A stretch of DNA of 64,000 nt from Lunularia cruciata (GCA_948567375.1 OX419756.1:20403001-20467000); one strand, 5' to 3'; counted from the first letter of the stretch, positions 10,471 through 24,400 are shown. Notes: a model not told the origin generated them from the letters alone. Made by a program: numbers and translations.

Positions 10471-13400
10471 AAACTCCTTGTGTAAGCTCCTTGCTTGGAA
10501 GTAGAACATGTTTGCCCAAACATTCCACCATCTTCCTCAAACTCCTTGTAGAAGGTTCTTGCTTAGAAGTAGAAGATGTTTCCTCAATTGATAGACTCTT
10601 CTTGGTACATGTTCTTCATGAAGATAGCTTGATTGTTGGTAAGATAGGTCATTCTCTTTTGCTTGAACTTCTTCATAATTGCCTCCAATATTACCCTTTG
10701 AGGTTGGTCCTTATAACTCCTCATCCTCTATTCATTGTTCTTTGGTCAAGGGTCACCTTGATATTTGTTGTTAGTGCTTTGTTGGTGAAGTTTGTATCAA
10801 GTATCATTGATCTTTCTTGTCATGTATCTAGTACCCATACATTTCTCCAATTCTCTTTAGTCTAATTGTATGCATTTTTTCTCAAGTCCCTTGTCAATCT
10901 CTCCTTCTTCCCCTTCATCTCATGGATCATTCTGAAGTCACTCAACTCCCAATTCTAGAGCAAGAAGCAAAGATGCTTGCTTTAGATCACCTTTATTTTA
11001 TAGTGCTCATTTATAAACTGCCTATTGCTTGATTATTGTGCTAAAAAGATTGGTTTTGAGGATCTTTCTCATGGGTTTCTGGACAAATACCATGTTTTTT
11101 ATTGGAGGTGGAGTTGGGTACAAAGGTGCACAATTTTTGATTGTTGAGCTATAAAGAATGGTTGCTAGGATCTTTCTCATGGGGTTTTGGACAAACACCA
11201 CATTTCATATCAAAACTAGAGTTGGTACAAAGGCAAAGGATAGACAACTACAAAGACAATAAGAACTACAAAGGTCACCTTGAGATTTTTGAGCTCACTC
11301 AAATCTATGACTAAGTTGATTGACTTAAAGTAAAATTGATGAATATGCACTTGGTCTTATAACCTGATTTTTCAATAATTAAGTAGTTGGTGAGCCATCT
11401 CTCTGCATACATGCAAAAAATACCTTTGGGGAGAATTCCTCTTCCACACATGCAAAACTCTCATTGGATGCAAATAGTCTCCTTTGAATGCAAATGATCT
11501 TTGGCAATAGTTCTTTAACTAGGTGGCAATGAATTCAAAATGATGTACAATTTTTGGGTACAATGGGTTTGGGTCTAAAGGTCTTCGGGTATGAAGGTAC
11601 TTGAACATAAGTTCTTTGCTTTTGAGTTCTTTGCCACTAACATTTGGAGTTGCCTAATTTGGCATTCTTTCTTCAAAGGCCCTTTGGATCCATACTTATT
11701 CATTCTATAATATGACATGCATATACAAAAATCTAAAGGAACCTCAACTAAGAAGTTTTCCTTCCTAAACAAGAGATTATTGTTCTATATCTTTACAAAA
11801 AAGAGTGAAATTGAGAAGAAGAACAAAATTTGCAAAAATAACTCCACCATCCTTCATCCTCTACACCATTGGTAGGGACATTTATTTCATTTAGAATTTA
11901 TTGTTACACAATCAAAAAATATTTAAAATTTACAATTCACAAGAACTTAAAAGTGATGCATACCACAAAACTTGAAGAACACTCTATAGGATCCTAACAC
12001 ACCGCATTGGATCTTGAGCACCTTAAATGACCTCAAAATATAACCCAATCCACACAAGCAATAAAATCCTAAGCATACCTAGTGCACACTAAAGGAATTG
12101 AAATAAATCAATCCACAAACAAAAACAACTCCTACTACATATAAGCACAAAATTCTATTAGAAAAGTGATTTTTATTCATCTTGGAGAGAGAAATCTCTT
12201 GGGTTGCTTGTTGAATGCAAGAAAATTTTACATGACCTTTAGTCTAGTTTTTTTGTCTTGCTTGGCTTATCATTTGAAGATTTTTATCCAAATTTTCTAT
12301 TAAAATCCCTCTTTTTTAACCAAATATCATATCTATTAATTAAAACATAGTGAAAAATAATGCACAAGCTCATCTATCATATGAGAAAATCATTGCTCTT
12401 ATTAGTATTTAACTCCTTTAATGAATGCAACCTAGTTTTTAAATACCTATAAAGAAAATTGTTGAGTATATGGGCTTGAGCAATTGAAGTTTGTCTTATC
12501 TTGAGTGTATGCTTGTTTGAAAGAATGCACCACATGTCTCATCAGAACATATCAAGAGTCCCCAATAAAATCTTGCTTAATGTCAAAATAGTGGCATGCT
12601 CCTCTACAGTTCAACTTTGGCCAAATTGGATTTCTATTCAAACATATCATGTTGTAACATGATCTTGTCATTCTTACATATATGAATAACTCTCTTTAGG
12701 AAAACTGAGCTCCCAAAATTTACACATAAACATTTAAAGAAGTTCATAAACCCTTACCTTTAGCAAAATGATCTATCCTTTATGTATAGTAATCTTTCTT
12801 GTTAAAATAATTTTATTTATTTTATTATTGGTCTTTGTGCTAAAGGGTTATAGTGATCTATCCATTAATCCTATGCATCCAAGAAATTCTTTTTGGACTG
12901 CTCTTTTTTATCTAGCCATTTTATTTCTCTTTTGAAATTAGATAAAATTGCAATTATACCCTATTTATAAAATTCATAGTGGATTCCACTGTATTTACCC
13001 AAATATTCAAAACACTTTGCTACACATTCTATGTTTCCATTGTGAAAAATCTAATGAGAGCTAGTTGGATGCAAACCACAGACTTTTTTTTGAGTTCCTT
13101 CTAGACATTGGATACTATTTTATGAAATCCACTTATGTATGAAAGGAAGCAATGTCTATTTAGGTTAGTTGTCTAAAAGATATAGGATTAAGATCACTAA
13201 AATCTTTATTAATAAAGTATATACTACAAGAGATATCAATTCTCTTTTATATTAACAAAGGCATTTGGAGAGAGGAGACAATCTTTGGAGAGAAGAGCAG
13301 ACAAGTTTTATGAGACTAAAGGCTAGAAATATGAAATTTGAGCAATTGATGATTGAGATATGATCATTAAAGCAAGGGGGTCTAATTTGCACCCAAGAAA

Positions 13401-16400
13401 ACACATTGGAGAATTATTAGAGTTCTATGATAGCTTTTTATACTCTATCAATGGGGTTGGAGAGTATATAAATTTATGGTTGTCCTATGCCCAAGAAATT
13501 ATACTTTTAAGTTGATTTTTAACCTTATAAGAACAACTGAAGTTGGAGTATATGAAATCAAGCTATTTGGGTGAATATTATGATTAGGTTTGGTGTTTAA
13601 TTAAATCTCAATTTTTGGTTCAAATCAGCTTCTCAATTGTTGATTGTATTGTTCCATCTCCAATCATAATTGAATGTAAATTTTTCCATTTGAGTTGATG
13701 ATTGAAAGAGTGGTAGCTTGCTGAAGTGTTTTTGATACTTACATGAACCCAAATATCAGACTTTGGCAAAATTTATGCAAGAACAAGGAATGGCACCTTG
13801 ATTAGGGTTTTGGGCCATAAAAAGAAAACTAAGTTTAAGATATTGTTAAGTTAGCTATAGTCATCAGATTCAGATATGCTTTTTACCATTAAAAACTTAT
13901 CTTGCAGGTTAACTTATGAGTCCTAGAATGTCTAATATGAAGCTGCAGTGAAAAGGTCATCTTATACCAAACCTTTAGATTATTTCCTTGATAAAACACC
14001 ATGAGAAGAGGAATAGAATTACCTTATTTAGAGTATAAGTTGAATGTAACTCTTGGAGTACAAGTTGAAAACTAATTTTAGAAAAAAAACAAGGATGTTA
14101 TGAGACACTTGTATACCAAAAAAATAGAGAGTTGTGGTCAATTGACCTATATTGGATACTCTAATTATACACCTGATTGATTTGATTTGTGTATAAGCAC
14201 TATGCTTAGATTATTCATCAATAAGATTGTTGTGTATTTCTTTTTGGCAATGATGGAAGTGAGACCAAAAAACTAGGAGTTTATGTTGTAATGGCATGTA
14301 AGGTTGTGTTTTTTCCTACCAAGTAAATGAAAGATTGAGAATTGGATTAGAAGTTCCACATATTAGGCACAACCACTTGTGATATGTTTACCTACAACCT
14401 CCTATCCATAGGCTCTATAGCTAGGCACATCCTAGATTCTCAAAGTGAACTGGACATAGTACAACAATGGGCCATAGTAGTAACCACAAGGATTGTCTAG
14501 TTCTCACAATCCATGCTCTTCCTCCAAAGCAATTTTGTCTTTGTTGTTCCTTGATGGTAAGTGAAGTAGGTGAGTCTAGATGTGCAATCAAACATTATCA
14601 TCCTCTTGGCCAATACCATTCTCCATAGATACTTCATCCACCTTATAGACTCTCTACCCACCTCCCATTGAGGATCTTCTTCTCTCCATGACTATAAGCC
14701 AAATGAGGAGCTAGAGCTTATGGAGTCCTTCTTTGCTGATGATTTACTCCATTCTATGTCTTTCTCTGCAAGTAGACCATAAGGATTGGCTTTTAAGCAT
14801 CTACATAATTGTCTCTTTGTAGACACTCTAAAGTCTCCCTCTCTTTCCTTTTTGTCTACATCTGACCTTGGATCTTATGCTCTCTTATATTAGCTTGTTT
14901 GTTTGGTTCATCTTGCTTCCTTGGTCTGTCAAAGGAGACATCTAGTGGTTGCACCATTGCTATTGTGGATGCTTTCCTTCACTTACTCTCACATACTATT
15001 TTTTTAAGCTTTGACACTCCTTTTCAAATTTTTTATCTCCACATCAATTTGCTATGGCTATGAGATTGTTATGTTGGCATCATAACATCCTTGGAAATCC
15101 ATCCCAATTGGGTGATTTTCAAAGTTTTTATCTCCCATGCTTTCAATACCATTTCTTTTCTAGTCTTGTTTTGTGATCTTTGCTCAACAAGGGATGAGAT
15201 CTCCTCCTTGATCCTCTTTTTTTTGCAATTCTATGACAAAGAGATACCTTTGTTGTATAGCCAACATACTATCATGTTGGAGTTCATACAATTTCCAGCA
15301 GCCAAAGGCACATACTAGAGGGATCCTTGAGTGAGTCCTTTATTTACCATAGCTTTGTAAGAAATTGCTACTACTTGTCCTCATATTTCTTCTTATCTAT
15401 CTCAAATAATACCCATATCTTGGGTCCATTAAAGGATATAGTTTGAGGCATATCTGCAATCACACTCTGCTTAGAGACCTTGATTTGCAACTCTAAACTA
15501 ATAAATTAAAGGTATGTAGTCCATGAATGGGCCTCCTTGGACTTCCTACCCAAGTTCTAGTTCCCAATTGGAGGGTTGAGGGTTTTGTATTCTACTCTAG
15601 AGGAAGATAATCTTTGTTGCTCATCTTTGACACTTGTTTCATGCTACATATCATGCTTATATACTTACCATGCTTGTATTTTGGATGTTGTTACACTATG
15701 GCTATTCCTTTTTCTATTGGGACCTATCACATTGGTAAATTTGTGCACTTATGACCTCCAATCATCTATTTGATTGGCTTGTGACCCATTGCCAAGCCCT
15801 ACACATAGCAATCCTTGTATTTATTGACTTCTAGTGCTACCAACACTCCACATGTACATATGGTTCTCCATATGACACAAAAAGACAACACATTTTATGA
15901 TGGGCAGTGAGTGGAAGGTCCACTAGAGTTCATAATGTCATTTGCATTAAATTAGCACAAATCATACAAACTACATGATCTCAAGTATAGATTGAGCATT
16001 GGTTGGATTTGAAGGGACTACTTTCTTGTCAACTATCATTATATTCACAGATTTTCAATGTACCTTGCTTGATGTGGTGGTTGCAAACCCCCCACAAGTT
16101 TTGTCATAAGAACAATTAAACATTCAAGTGGGAGCAACAATGACAATCATCACAAGGAGAAATAAGGACCATTATGCACCAAGGCTATCTTTTGATACCT
16201 TTGTATGTTTGGCTTTTGAGATTTTTTCCACCTTCATCACCACTTTGAAAATCTCCTTAGAGAATTAGCACAAGGTTTCTTGTAAAGATGAGGTACTTTG
16301 ACTATCTTTCTAGCCATGCTTACTTCCTACTTTAGGCAAGGAGTCTCCATCACTTTATAATACTCTCAAGTGTTGGTCCTCATAGATGGGCGACAACTAG

Positions 16401-17432
16401 AGGAGGGCATATCATGCTTAGGGTACTCCTTCAACACTTACCAGATATACCATTGGATAACCTCTATCACAAAATTCAATAGTAGATTACTTTGTTGCTT
16501 TCTCCCTTGCTTAGCTTAGGAGCCATAGTTTTTCTTTGGTTTTTAGCCTCTTTTGTTGGTTGGACCTTGGTCTCTCTTTCCTCTTTTGCATATTTTGGTG
16601 CCTTTTTTTCCTTTTTATTTTATTTTGGGGTATAATATTAAGCATTTGGCTTGCATAAGAGATAGATTTCACATATGACATATCATGGTTATTTTTTACT
16701 TCAAACCAATGATTGTGTATCTTGGATATCTATCCTATAGTATTTGTCTAGCATCTTAGAATAATAGAAATCTTTTTCCCAAGAAATATAATATTCAAAA
16801 TGAATATAATGCTTTTCAAAATTATTTAGGACTAGAATTGCCCATAAAATCAATTTGTTTGAAAATGAACATTTCTGTTGCATATGGAACCCAACATTGC
16901 ATCAAAGTGATATTCCAAAGTAAAGATCTTTGGGTATTTAAAAGAATGAAAATAAGTTCAAAGAAGCATACAGAGCTTTCTAGGGTTATGTTGATCAATT
17001 TAACAAAACAAAGCTATATGCCTATTCAATAATATATCCAAATAAAATTTATATACTAATAAAAGAAATGACTAGGGAAATTTCCTTTGCGTTTAATTAA
17101 GGTTGTGTATATATAAGATAGTTGTGGATTAAGGAACTTGATATTTTGGTGACTTGATGAACTTACTATAATTGTGTAAGATTATCAATTTTAAACCCTA
17201 AACTTGTCAACTACCAAAAATTAGGGTTACATAAAACTAATATAGAATGTCCAGATTTAGACTATATATATGTAGTGTAGGTAAAATGGATCATTGAATT
17301 AATTTACATAGTTGATTATACTCTATTTATGAGTTAATGAATAGTATCATTTTATATAGTAATATTTGACGAATTATATGAGTCTTTCCTAAGATATCTA
17401 AAAAAAAAACCAGAATAGAAAACCTATGCTAA
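10471..17432. other. Long AT-rich stretch without a supported gene
   Basis: Nearly 7 kb with only short, unrelated frames. Near 13285-13395 lies one copy of a dispersed repeat also present at 35743-35850 (listed separately). Around 14440-14800 a plus-strand stretch reads as fragments with a FADD motif, too isolated to call a LINE. I see no LTR pair, tRNA or rRNA. It probably consists of very old repeats. Confidence 0.5.
13285..13395 (+). repeat. Dispersed repeat, copy 1
   Basis: Shares a run of similar phrases with 35743-35850: TTGGAGAGAAGAGC followed by GACAAGTT, a G-A-C-T-A tract, a GAGATATGATCA segment and a G-run before a T-rich end. Both are in the same orientation. This suggests two fragments of one old repeat family. 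Confidence 0.55.
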
Positions 17433-17700
17433 GAGCGGTAGTGGCATGCTCGTACTAGAGAGTGCGGCTGGATGCTCCAACTCGTTGCTAATGGTTTATG
17501 AAGACGGATGAAGAATACCCTTCGAGTCCTTTCCGGGATGAATTTCCTTGACCTCCACTAAGTAGCAGTAGCGGCGTGTTCAAACTAAAGAGGATGGCTA
17601 GATTTGCCAACTGATGGCTAATAACTTACAAAACATTTTAAGATTCGGTAATTATCAAAGTGTTGAGATTGGAAAGCGTGGCTAAATATGCTAATCTGTG
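17433..17700. repeat. Imperfect tandem repeat, about 131-bp period
   Basis: A relatively GC-rich patch inside AT-rich DNA. AGCGGTAGTGGCATGCTCG at 17433 and AGCAGTAGCGGCGTGTTCA at 17564 start two copies, each continuing through GGCTGGATG / GGCTAGATT and TTGCTAAT / TGGCTAAT. A weaker third trace (GCGTGGCTAAATATGCTAAT) follows near 17674. Confidence 0.6.
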
Positions 17701-18617
17701 GTTTATTTCTCATGAAAATATGAAAAATCACTTCTTTTGGAGTGATTACAAAAGTCAAGGAATTTGCTATGATAGATAAAATATATTAATATAAGCACAT
17801 TATCTACTTATAATGTAATATAAATAATCCAAATAATTCACATGTATAGAAAATAGAATATAGAATGTTTATTTTCTGGGAAAATTTACGCAAAAGATTA
17901 GATAATACAGGACTATGAAAGGTGAACGAAGAGGGGTAAATACAATTTATGGCGTTGTTGATTAGATATTTTGGAGCCAATTTACATATCCAGCTTTACA
18001 TTCCCTCAGTTTCAGTTTATATAGCAATTGATTGTGTGCCAAAGAAATCAACACCTCGCATATATTGCAGGTGGAGAGTAGAGTTGCAATACAAATTAGA
18101 AGTTTGTTTATGATTTCCAAAATCTGAGATGTACAATATAGTGAACATTGAAGTCGTGTACTTATAACCCAAAAATGAAATAAAAAGTAGAACTAAAAGA
18201 AACTGTTTTATAAGTCTATAAAGTACGAAAATTTACTCATAATCTGAACTCCTATAAATCGCAACTAAACTAACATAATGGTAGAAGTGTCACCATTTTT
18301 GCTCTTGTAGAGACACATAATAGTCATATTGCTTGTACCCATACAAAGGCTCATTCTAACACTCTAGACTCTAAGGATGCTGGATGAAGTTTGAAATGTC
18401 ATCAAAGTGGTCAACATGATGCCCCATCTCATAGACTTCGTGGATGAGAAACTGCCTCAACAAGTTTTGTGCCTTATAATAAAGGTCAAATTGAGAAGTT
18501 GTCTTGAGACATTAGTGCATCATTAGCAAAATGAGAAAGGTGACCACGTAGGAGAACAATAAAGATGGGAAGATCACGTCAAGCCTTTAGCTAAAACAGT
18601 CAAAGCTGTTCAATAAG
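17701..18617. other. No gene seen
   Basis: AT-rich sequence with short frames only. Nothing recognisable on either strand. Confidence 0.5.
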
Positions 18618-18679
18618 AGACTCTTTGAATATAGTAGGGGGTTTCAGGAGACTCTTTGAATATAGTAGGGGGTTTCAGA
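18618..18679. repeat. 31-bp direct tandem duplication
   Basis: The unit starting AGACTCTTTGAATATAGTAG occurs at 18618-18648 and again, with at most its last base changed, at 18649-18679. The near identity implies a recent slip. Confidence 0.95.
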
Positions 18680-18965
18680 AATAGATTTGAGGATGTCTAC
18701 AAGATAAATAACAAACTCTGTAATTAATTTTAATGAACTTTGTAACGAGATGAGATGGTAATAAATGAACGCGATGTGACTTTAGTTACTGGGTATTTTG
18801 TCCAAGTTGCGTTCAATTATAAAACTCAGGCGCCATGCTACGGAGATTTAGGAATGCCTTATTGAAATAAATGATTGTCAAAAGAAATGACGTGGTTTCT
18901 TGAGAGGATGGACACAAGGCTGGGTGAGTTGATCTTAGAGTGGGGTTTATGAATTTTTTGGCAGA

Positions 18966-19206
18966 TTCAAAATGCATGCTCTTAACTATTCAAATTCTCA
19001 ACTCATATTCACCATCCCAAGTGCAAATGCTCCTATTGAAAGTGAACTAAATGGTGGTTTTGTAGTTCATCTCCATAGATTAGTGCGGCAAAGCATAAGG
19101 CAAGTTATGGAAAATGAACTGCACCGCCTTGTGGCAGCCAAAAAATTGATTGGGTGTCAAGGAACTTTACTCCAAAAGTGCAGCAAAAATCAAGCAATGG
19201 GAGATC
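18966..19206 (+). pseudogene. Disrupted coding exon, first piece (before element C)
   Basis: A frame starting near MHALNYSNSQLIF runs open to the insertion point of element C. Just upstream, TTTTTTGGCAG (ends 18965) looks like a plant 3' splice site, so this is probably an internal exon. The frame includes VRQSIRQVMENELHRL. If element C and one GATC are left out, the frame continues without break into 27814 onward (QAMGD joined to QVPCYNGGG) and stays open to 28044. I do not recognise the protein. It may be a host gene or an older mobile-element gene. Confidence 0.55.
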
Positions 19207-19897
19207 TATAACACCCATTTGTGCATATGTGTGGTATTGTGATATTTAGCTTGGTATTACAAGTACTTAAGAGATGTTATTTATAAAGAGATAAATGATG
19301 GTTCTATATTAGTCATGGTTAGCTAAATTTAGTCATAGCTAAGATAGAGTGGACCTTACTTTAGAGGAAATAGAAAAGATGAGCACCACTATTTTGGATT
19401 TAAGTGTGTTGACTTGGTATTATTCCTAGGTGTTTGGCTTTGAGGAAAGAGTTGAGAACTCTTTGGCCCGCAAGCCTTTTTGTTTTGGATTCTTCTTTAG
19501 TCCAAGGATAGCCCATGTGAAGGAATCCTTGACTTAGTGGTTGGGTCAAGATAAGACCACATGATTAGGGGAATATGCCCATGTGAATGGATATTCCTTT
19601 CTACTTTTTGACTTTACTTGACTTTTAGTCTAGTAACTTGAGTTACTGCGGTAATTAGTAACTTTGGTATGTAACTATTTCACAAGTAGATAAACAAGGG
19701 GTGAGGAGATACTCATCATCTTTCATTTGCAACTATCTCTCTCTCATTGAGTTCTCTAGTGAGCAATGTCTTGAGTCTTGGAGTGTTAGCCTTGGAGGAG
19801 TATGATGGAGTTAGGGTTCCTTGCCTTCTTAGTCCATGGTGCGCTACCATAATAGCCATCAGAGGTTCATTTTGAGTGAGAGACATGCCGGCTCACA
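19207..19897 (+). repeat. 5' LTR of element C
   Basis: 691 bp. The first bases are TATAAC instead of TGTAAC, so the terminal TG is mutated to TA. The TATA box seen in the partner LTR (TATATAAA, 27603) reads TAGATAA at 19687-19693, which probably weakens or kills the promoter. It ends GGCTCACA at 19897. Confidence 0.95.
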
Positions 19898-19901
19898 TTT
19901 T

Positions 19902-19920
19902 TGGTTCCCTTGCCGGGACC
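19902..19920 (+). promoter_or_regulatory. Primer-binding site of element C
   Basis: Reads TGGTTCCCTTGCCGGGACC, one change (G to C) from the sites of A and D. It lies 4 nt after the 5' LTR. Likely primer is tRNA-Asp, as inferred for the family. Confidence 0.72.
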
Positions 19921-20756
19921 TCTCTAGAAGGCAAGATAATGTTCCGCGTTTGATTCTACATTAGGTAGAAGGAGGCTATGAGAGCTCACTTGGAGAGAAC
20001 ATTAGGAGAGGAGAGGGCTGAACTAATGTTAGAGAACCAAGATCCATTTGTATACCCTGTAGTTCATTATGATGTCTTTGAAGTGATTTTGTGCATCTTG
20101 TACACATGAGAAGATTTGGAGAGATTGTGTGAGGTGGATTGCAAATTTTGGGGATTAAGGTGATTTTGGGCAAATCTGAAGTTTGAGATCTGAACTTAAA
20201 ATTTCTACAAATGATTGCTTGGGTTAGCTTTCAGTTATCACACTTGGAATTATTGTGAGAGCTATTATGCACATTGGGCTACAATTTTTGAAAGTTGATA
20301 GGGTAAATTGCTCCCGCAACTACATGCTCTTTGGAAAATTGTACATAGTCTGCTATTTCTTTAATTTTCAGTGGATTGTTGTGAAATTTGATTAAGAAAA
20401 TTAAGTACATTATATCTTACCTTATGACACAAAAGTCAGAGAGAGATCATTCTTAAGCATAGAGTAATGAGTTTTTAAAGTGAGGGGGGTGGTTTTTAGA
20501 CCAAATCTGAAATATGTGTGCTGAATAGAAAGGTGTTTAGGCCAAATGGCTTGATGAAAAGATCTGAAATTTTGCAAGGAGGGACACCCTGAAGTTGTGA
20601 TCAAGTGTGAAAAATTTTAGTAGACTGTCACATAAAAGTTGAGAGGTCTGAGTGAAATTATGAGGAAGGGTCAATTTTGTAGAGTGGAGATCTCATGCAT
20701 GAGGAGTTTGAGAGCAACAAAAAGCAAGTTTGAGTGTTTAGATTCATCTTGGGAAC

Positions 20757-21230
20757 ATGGAGGCTCACCAAGAGTGGAAATTGAGACTATGCAAGGTTCC
20801 CAAAGGGTTTGAGGTGATTGTAGGGGTGGATTTGAAGAAAAGAGAGTTTACAATAGAATTTGAAGAGAGTGTTGAGAGGATCCAAAAACCTACACCACTT
20901 GGAGGAAAGAGTGAGTCTAAGTGCTTTCTATGTGGAGAGAAGGGACAAAAGGCAAGTTCATGTCCATTGACCTTTGAGAGCAAGAGATTGAGGGAAAGGA
21001 GAGGCTTACTTGACTTGGGTTTGCATGTTGGACCTTCTTCACCAAGATTGGGAGGGAGAAGATCTAAGACCAAGGAGTTGTGTGAGGTTTGTGGAGTTGA
21101 AGGACTTCCAAAAGGACATGAGTGTCGTGGAGTAAAATCACTTTTGGAGACTTTGGTGAAGGATCTTGGAGAGAGTCTAAGTACAGCTACAGAAATACTA
21201 CCACCTTCATCAGCTAGTTCTCAAGATTAG
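20757..21230 (+). CDS. ORF1 of element C, CCHC zinc-knuckle protein
   Basis: Intact 157-residue frame of the same length as in A and D, despite the ruined gag-pol downstream. The first knuckle is complete (CFLCGEKGQKASSC), but its His-64 is replaced by Gln, so metal binding there is probably lost. The second cluster (C109, C112, H121, C123) is retained. The N-terminus reads MEAHQEWKLRLCKVPKGFEV. Location between leader and gag is the same as in the other copies. The function is unknown; nucleic-acid binding is inferred from the knuckle. Confidence 0.78.
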   Translation: MEAHQEWKLRLCKVPKGFEVIVGVDLKKREFTIEFEESVERIQKPTPLGGKSESKCFLCGEKGQKASSCPLTFESKRLRERRGLLDLGLHVGPSSPRLGGRRSKTKELCEVCGVEGLPKGHECRGVKSLLETLVKDLGESLSTATEILPPSSASSQD

Positions 21231-21448
21231 TGATGGAGATAATCTTTCAACTTATGGATAAACTATCCATGATTATGCAGTCTAGGATTTGATGTTGCTA
21301 TAGAAATCTTGGAGCAACCTGAACCTTTTGTGTCCCCTAGGGTGGATTACTCTCAAATGGTGTTAGTCATGCACATACTCTATTAGTTATGGAGTGAGAG
21401 AAAAAAAAGGAAAAAAATTGAGAGAAAGAAAGATAGTGAGAGGTTAAG

Positions 21449-24400
21449 ATGGGGAAACTTCCAGTTTTCTTTGGCAAGGATGGAGAAGATGTGGAGGCCT
21501 TTGTGAGAGACTTCAAGAGAGCTTGCATAGGAAACAATGAGAAGAGGAAGAATGAGTGGGCCTCATTATAACCAGATTTCTTTGAGGATGGAACACTTAC
21601 ATGGTATGAGTCAGAATACCAAAAAAAAAAGAGGAGAGATGGGGAAGAGGAGTCTTGGGAGACTTTGACTTCAGCACTCATTGAGAACTTTCTTCCTGAT
21701 GAGAGTTATGAGAGATTGATGAGTGAGGTTACATTTCTCAAGCAAGGAGATGGAGACAAAGTGAGAGTCTATGTGGAAAGAGTAGAAAAGTTAGAATCCA
21801 AATTTTGCATAGTGTTGAGGAAGGGTGGAGATGATGTGGAGACTACTATGATTGGTATAGGGACCATGCTCACAAATAATTTTGTGGGAGGATTGAGACC
21901 ACAAATTAGAAACAAGGTGAGATATGAGAAACCTTCTTCCAAGGTTGAAGCTATCAAGATCGCAATTTGTATGGAGGAGAGTTTGGAAGGGGATGAGAGT
22001 GATTTGGTGGTGAAGGAGGTTGCGCATCCTCCTCAAGGCTACAAGTATGGCGGAACTTCTGATACTTTGGTGGAAAGGGTTGCACCACAAGCAATAGTTG
22101 CTCTCGTTCTTGCACCTCCACCAAAAGATCCACTTCAAACCATCACAGAACAACTTGCGGATCTCAAGATCAATGTGGTGCAACTATGGGAGAAGAGAGA
22201 GGTGGATCAGAATGTAGGGAGAGGGCCTAGGAGTTATGGAAACTATCCATATAGTGCTTGGGACAACAATTTCAATGATAGAGATTGTTTTGGTTGTGGA
22301 GGAAGAGGCCATATCCAAAGGAATTGCCCAAATTCCACTTACCATGGAGGAAGGGGTTATGAGGGAGCCAATAGAGGGAAAGAGGGAGGTAGTGAAACCC
22401 AAGTGGCTCCTAATCCAAACAAAGGTAAGGAGATAGCATCCATAGATGTGGTTGAGAGCAAGTATGAGAAAGGAGAGTGCTCAAACTCCAAGGGTCTTAA
22501 TTTAGAGCTTTTGGCACAAGAGAAGAAGAGAGCTCGTTTTGCAGAGGATGTTCATTCTTCTCAAGGATTTACTCCAAGCAAGGATACTCCTTTGTCTACT
22601 AGGAGCACTTGCACCTCAACACCATCAACAACAAAGACTCCAAGGAAGAAGTTGGGGATGGAGGATTTCTTGATTTCAAAGCAATAGTAGAACTACAATG
22701 TGTTGGAGGATGTTGGTAACCACAAGGCTAACATCAGAGTAGGCCAATTGATTGCTTTGAACCCTACCTTGAGAAAGAAGCTTAGAGGTGGTTTGAGTTC
22801 TACAAGGAGCAAGAAGAAGAAGAAGGAAAAAGCTCCAATATCAATGGGAGTGGTGGATGCCAAGCCAACACCATGGGAGGCTTGTGAATATGCCTCCAAG
22901 ATTGATGTGAGAGTGAATGGTCACAACATCAAGGATGCACTTGTTGATGGAGGATCAACAGTGAATGCCATGTCAGAAAGGTTGATGAAGAAGTTGGGTA
23001 TGATACCCTCAAGACCTTCAACATTTGTGGTGAGCATGGCAAACAAGCAACAAGTTCGACCAATAGGGGTGATGGATAAAGTGGTAGTTTCAGTTATGGG
23101 AGTTCAAAATCTCATGACTTTCCAAGTCTTGAAGGATTCAAGCTATGACTTACTTCTTGGGAGGCCATGGTTGAGAACAACATGCACAACGGATCGATGG
23201 CACAAAGGGTACTTGAGGATTGGGCCATCAAACCATAGAGTCACAGTTCATGTGACTAACACCACCAACACTTCACATTCAGATACACCATCTTTTGATT
23301 ATTGGGAATCAGATTCTGAAGAAGGAGCTTCAGGTGTGGACACAAGCATGGAAGAGGAGAATTCCATGGAGGAGGATGAATCTAAATCTGATTCAGATGT
23401 GTATCCTTTGTGTGCTATGGATTTTGCACCTAAGCCAGAGGTTTTGAAGGACCTAGATAAATCATCATTGATACTTGAGGAGGTAGAGAGAAGATTTCTA
23501 CCCCCAAGTATGGCCCAAATGTTACCAAGGAGGAGAAAGTGAGATTTGAAGAGATTTTTTGCAAGTTCATCCATGTGTTTGCTTTCAATTACAAGGATTT
23601 GACGGAAGTCACCTTGGAGGACCACAAGATAGAGGTGGAATCACATGCAAGACCAATCTACCAAAAACAACGTCGCATTAGCCCACCAATATCTTTGGTT
23701 GTGAAGGAGGAGACTGATAAGCTCAAGGAGGTTGGATTTATCTTTGAGGTGGAGAATTCAGAATGGGTGTCTCCAATTGTCATTGTGAAGAAAAAGAATG
23801 GAAAGCTTTGAGTATGTGTGGATTACAAGAAGCTCAATGCTCTTACAAAGAAGGACTACTAACCATTGCCATTCATTGATGAGATCTTGGAGAAGGTTGC
23901 AGGTCATGAGAGGTATAGTTTTGGAGATGGTTATAGTGGATATAACCAAATCAAGATTGCACCAGAGCATAAACAACTCACCATATTCACCACACCTTGG
24001 GAAACTTACGCTTTCAAGGTCATGCCTTTTGGGCTTTGCAATGCTCCAGCCACATTCCAACACCACCAACACTTCACATTCAAATACATCATCTTCTGAT
24101 TATTGGGAATCAGATTTTGAAGAAGGAGCTTCAGATGTGGACACAAGCATGGAAGAGGAGACTTCTACCGAGGAGGATGAATCTGAATCAGATTCAGATG
24201 TGTATCCCTTGTGTGCTGTGGATTTTGCACCTAAGCCAGAGGTTTTGAAGGACCCAGATAAATCACCATTGACACTTGAGGAGATAGAGAGAAGGTTAGC
24301 TACCCTCAAGTATGTCCCAAATGTTACCAAGGAGGAGAAGGTGAGATTTGAGGAGATTTTCCGCAAATTCATCCATGTGTTTGCTTTTAGTTACAAGGAT

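Noticed and set aside
9902-10504. 200-codon frame with a poly-Phe run
   Set aside because: Produced by the (TTC)26 microsatellite; the overlapping poly-Ser frame is equally artificial.
14440-14800. Possible LINE reverse transcriptase (FADD motif)
   Set aside because: A single short motif with no neighbouring RT motifs in frame and no endonuclease or poly-A tail.
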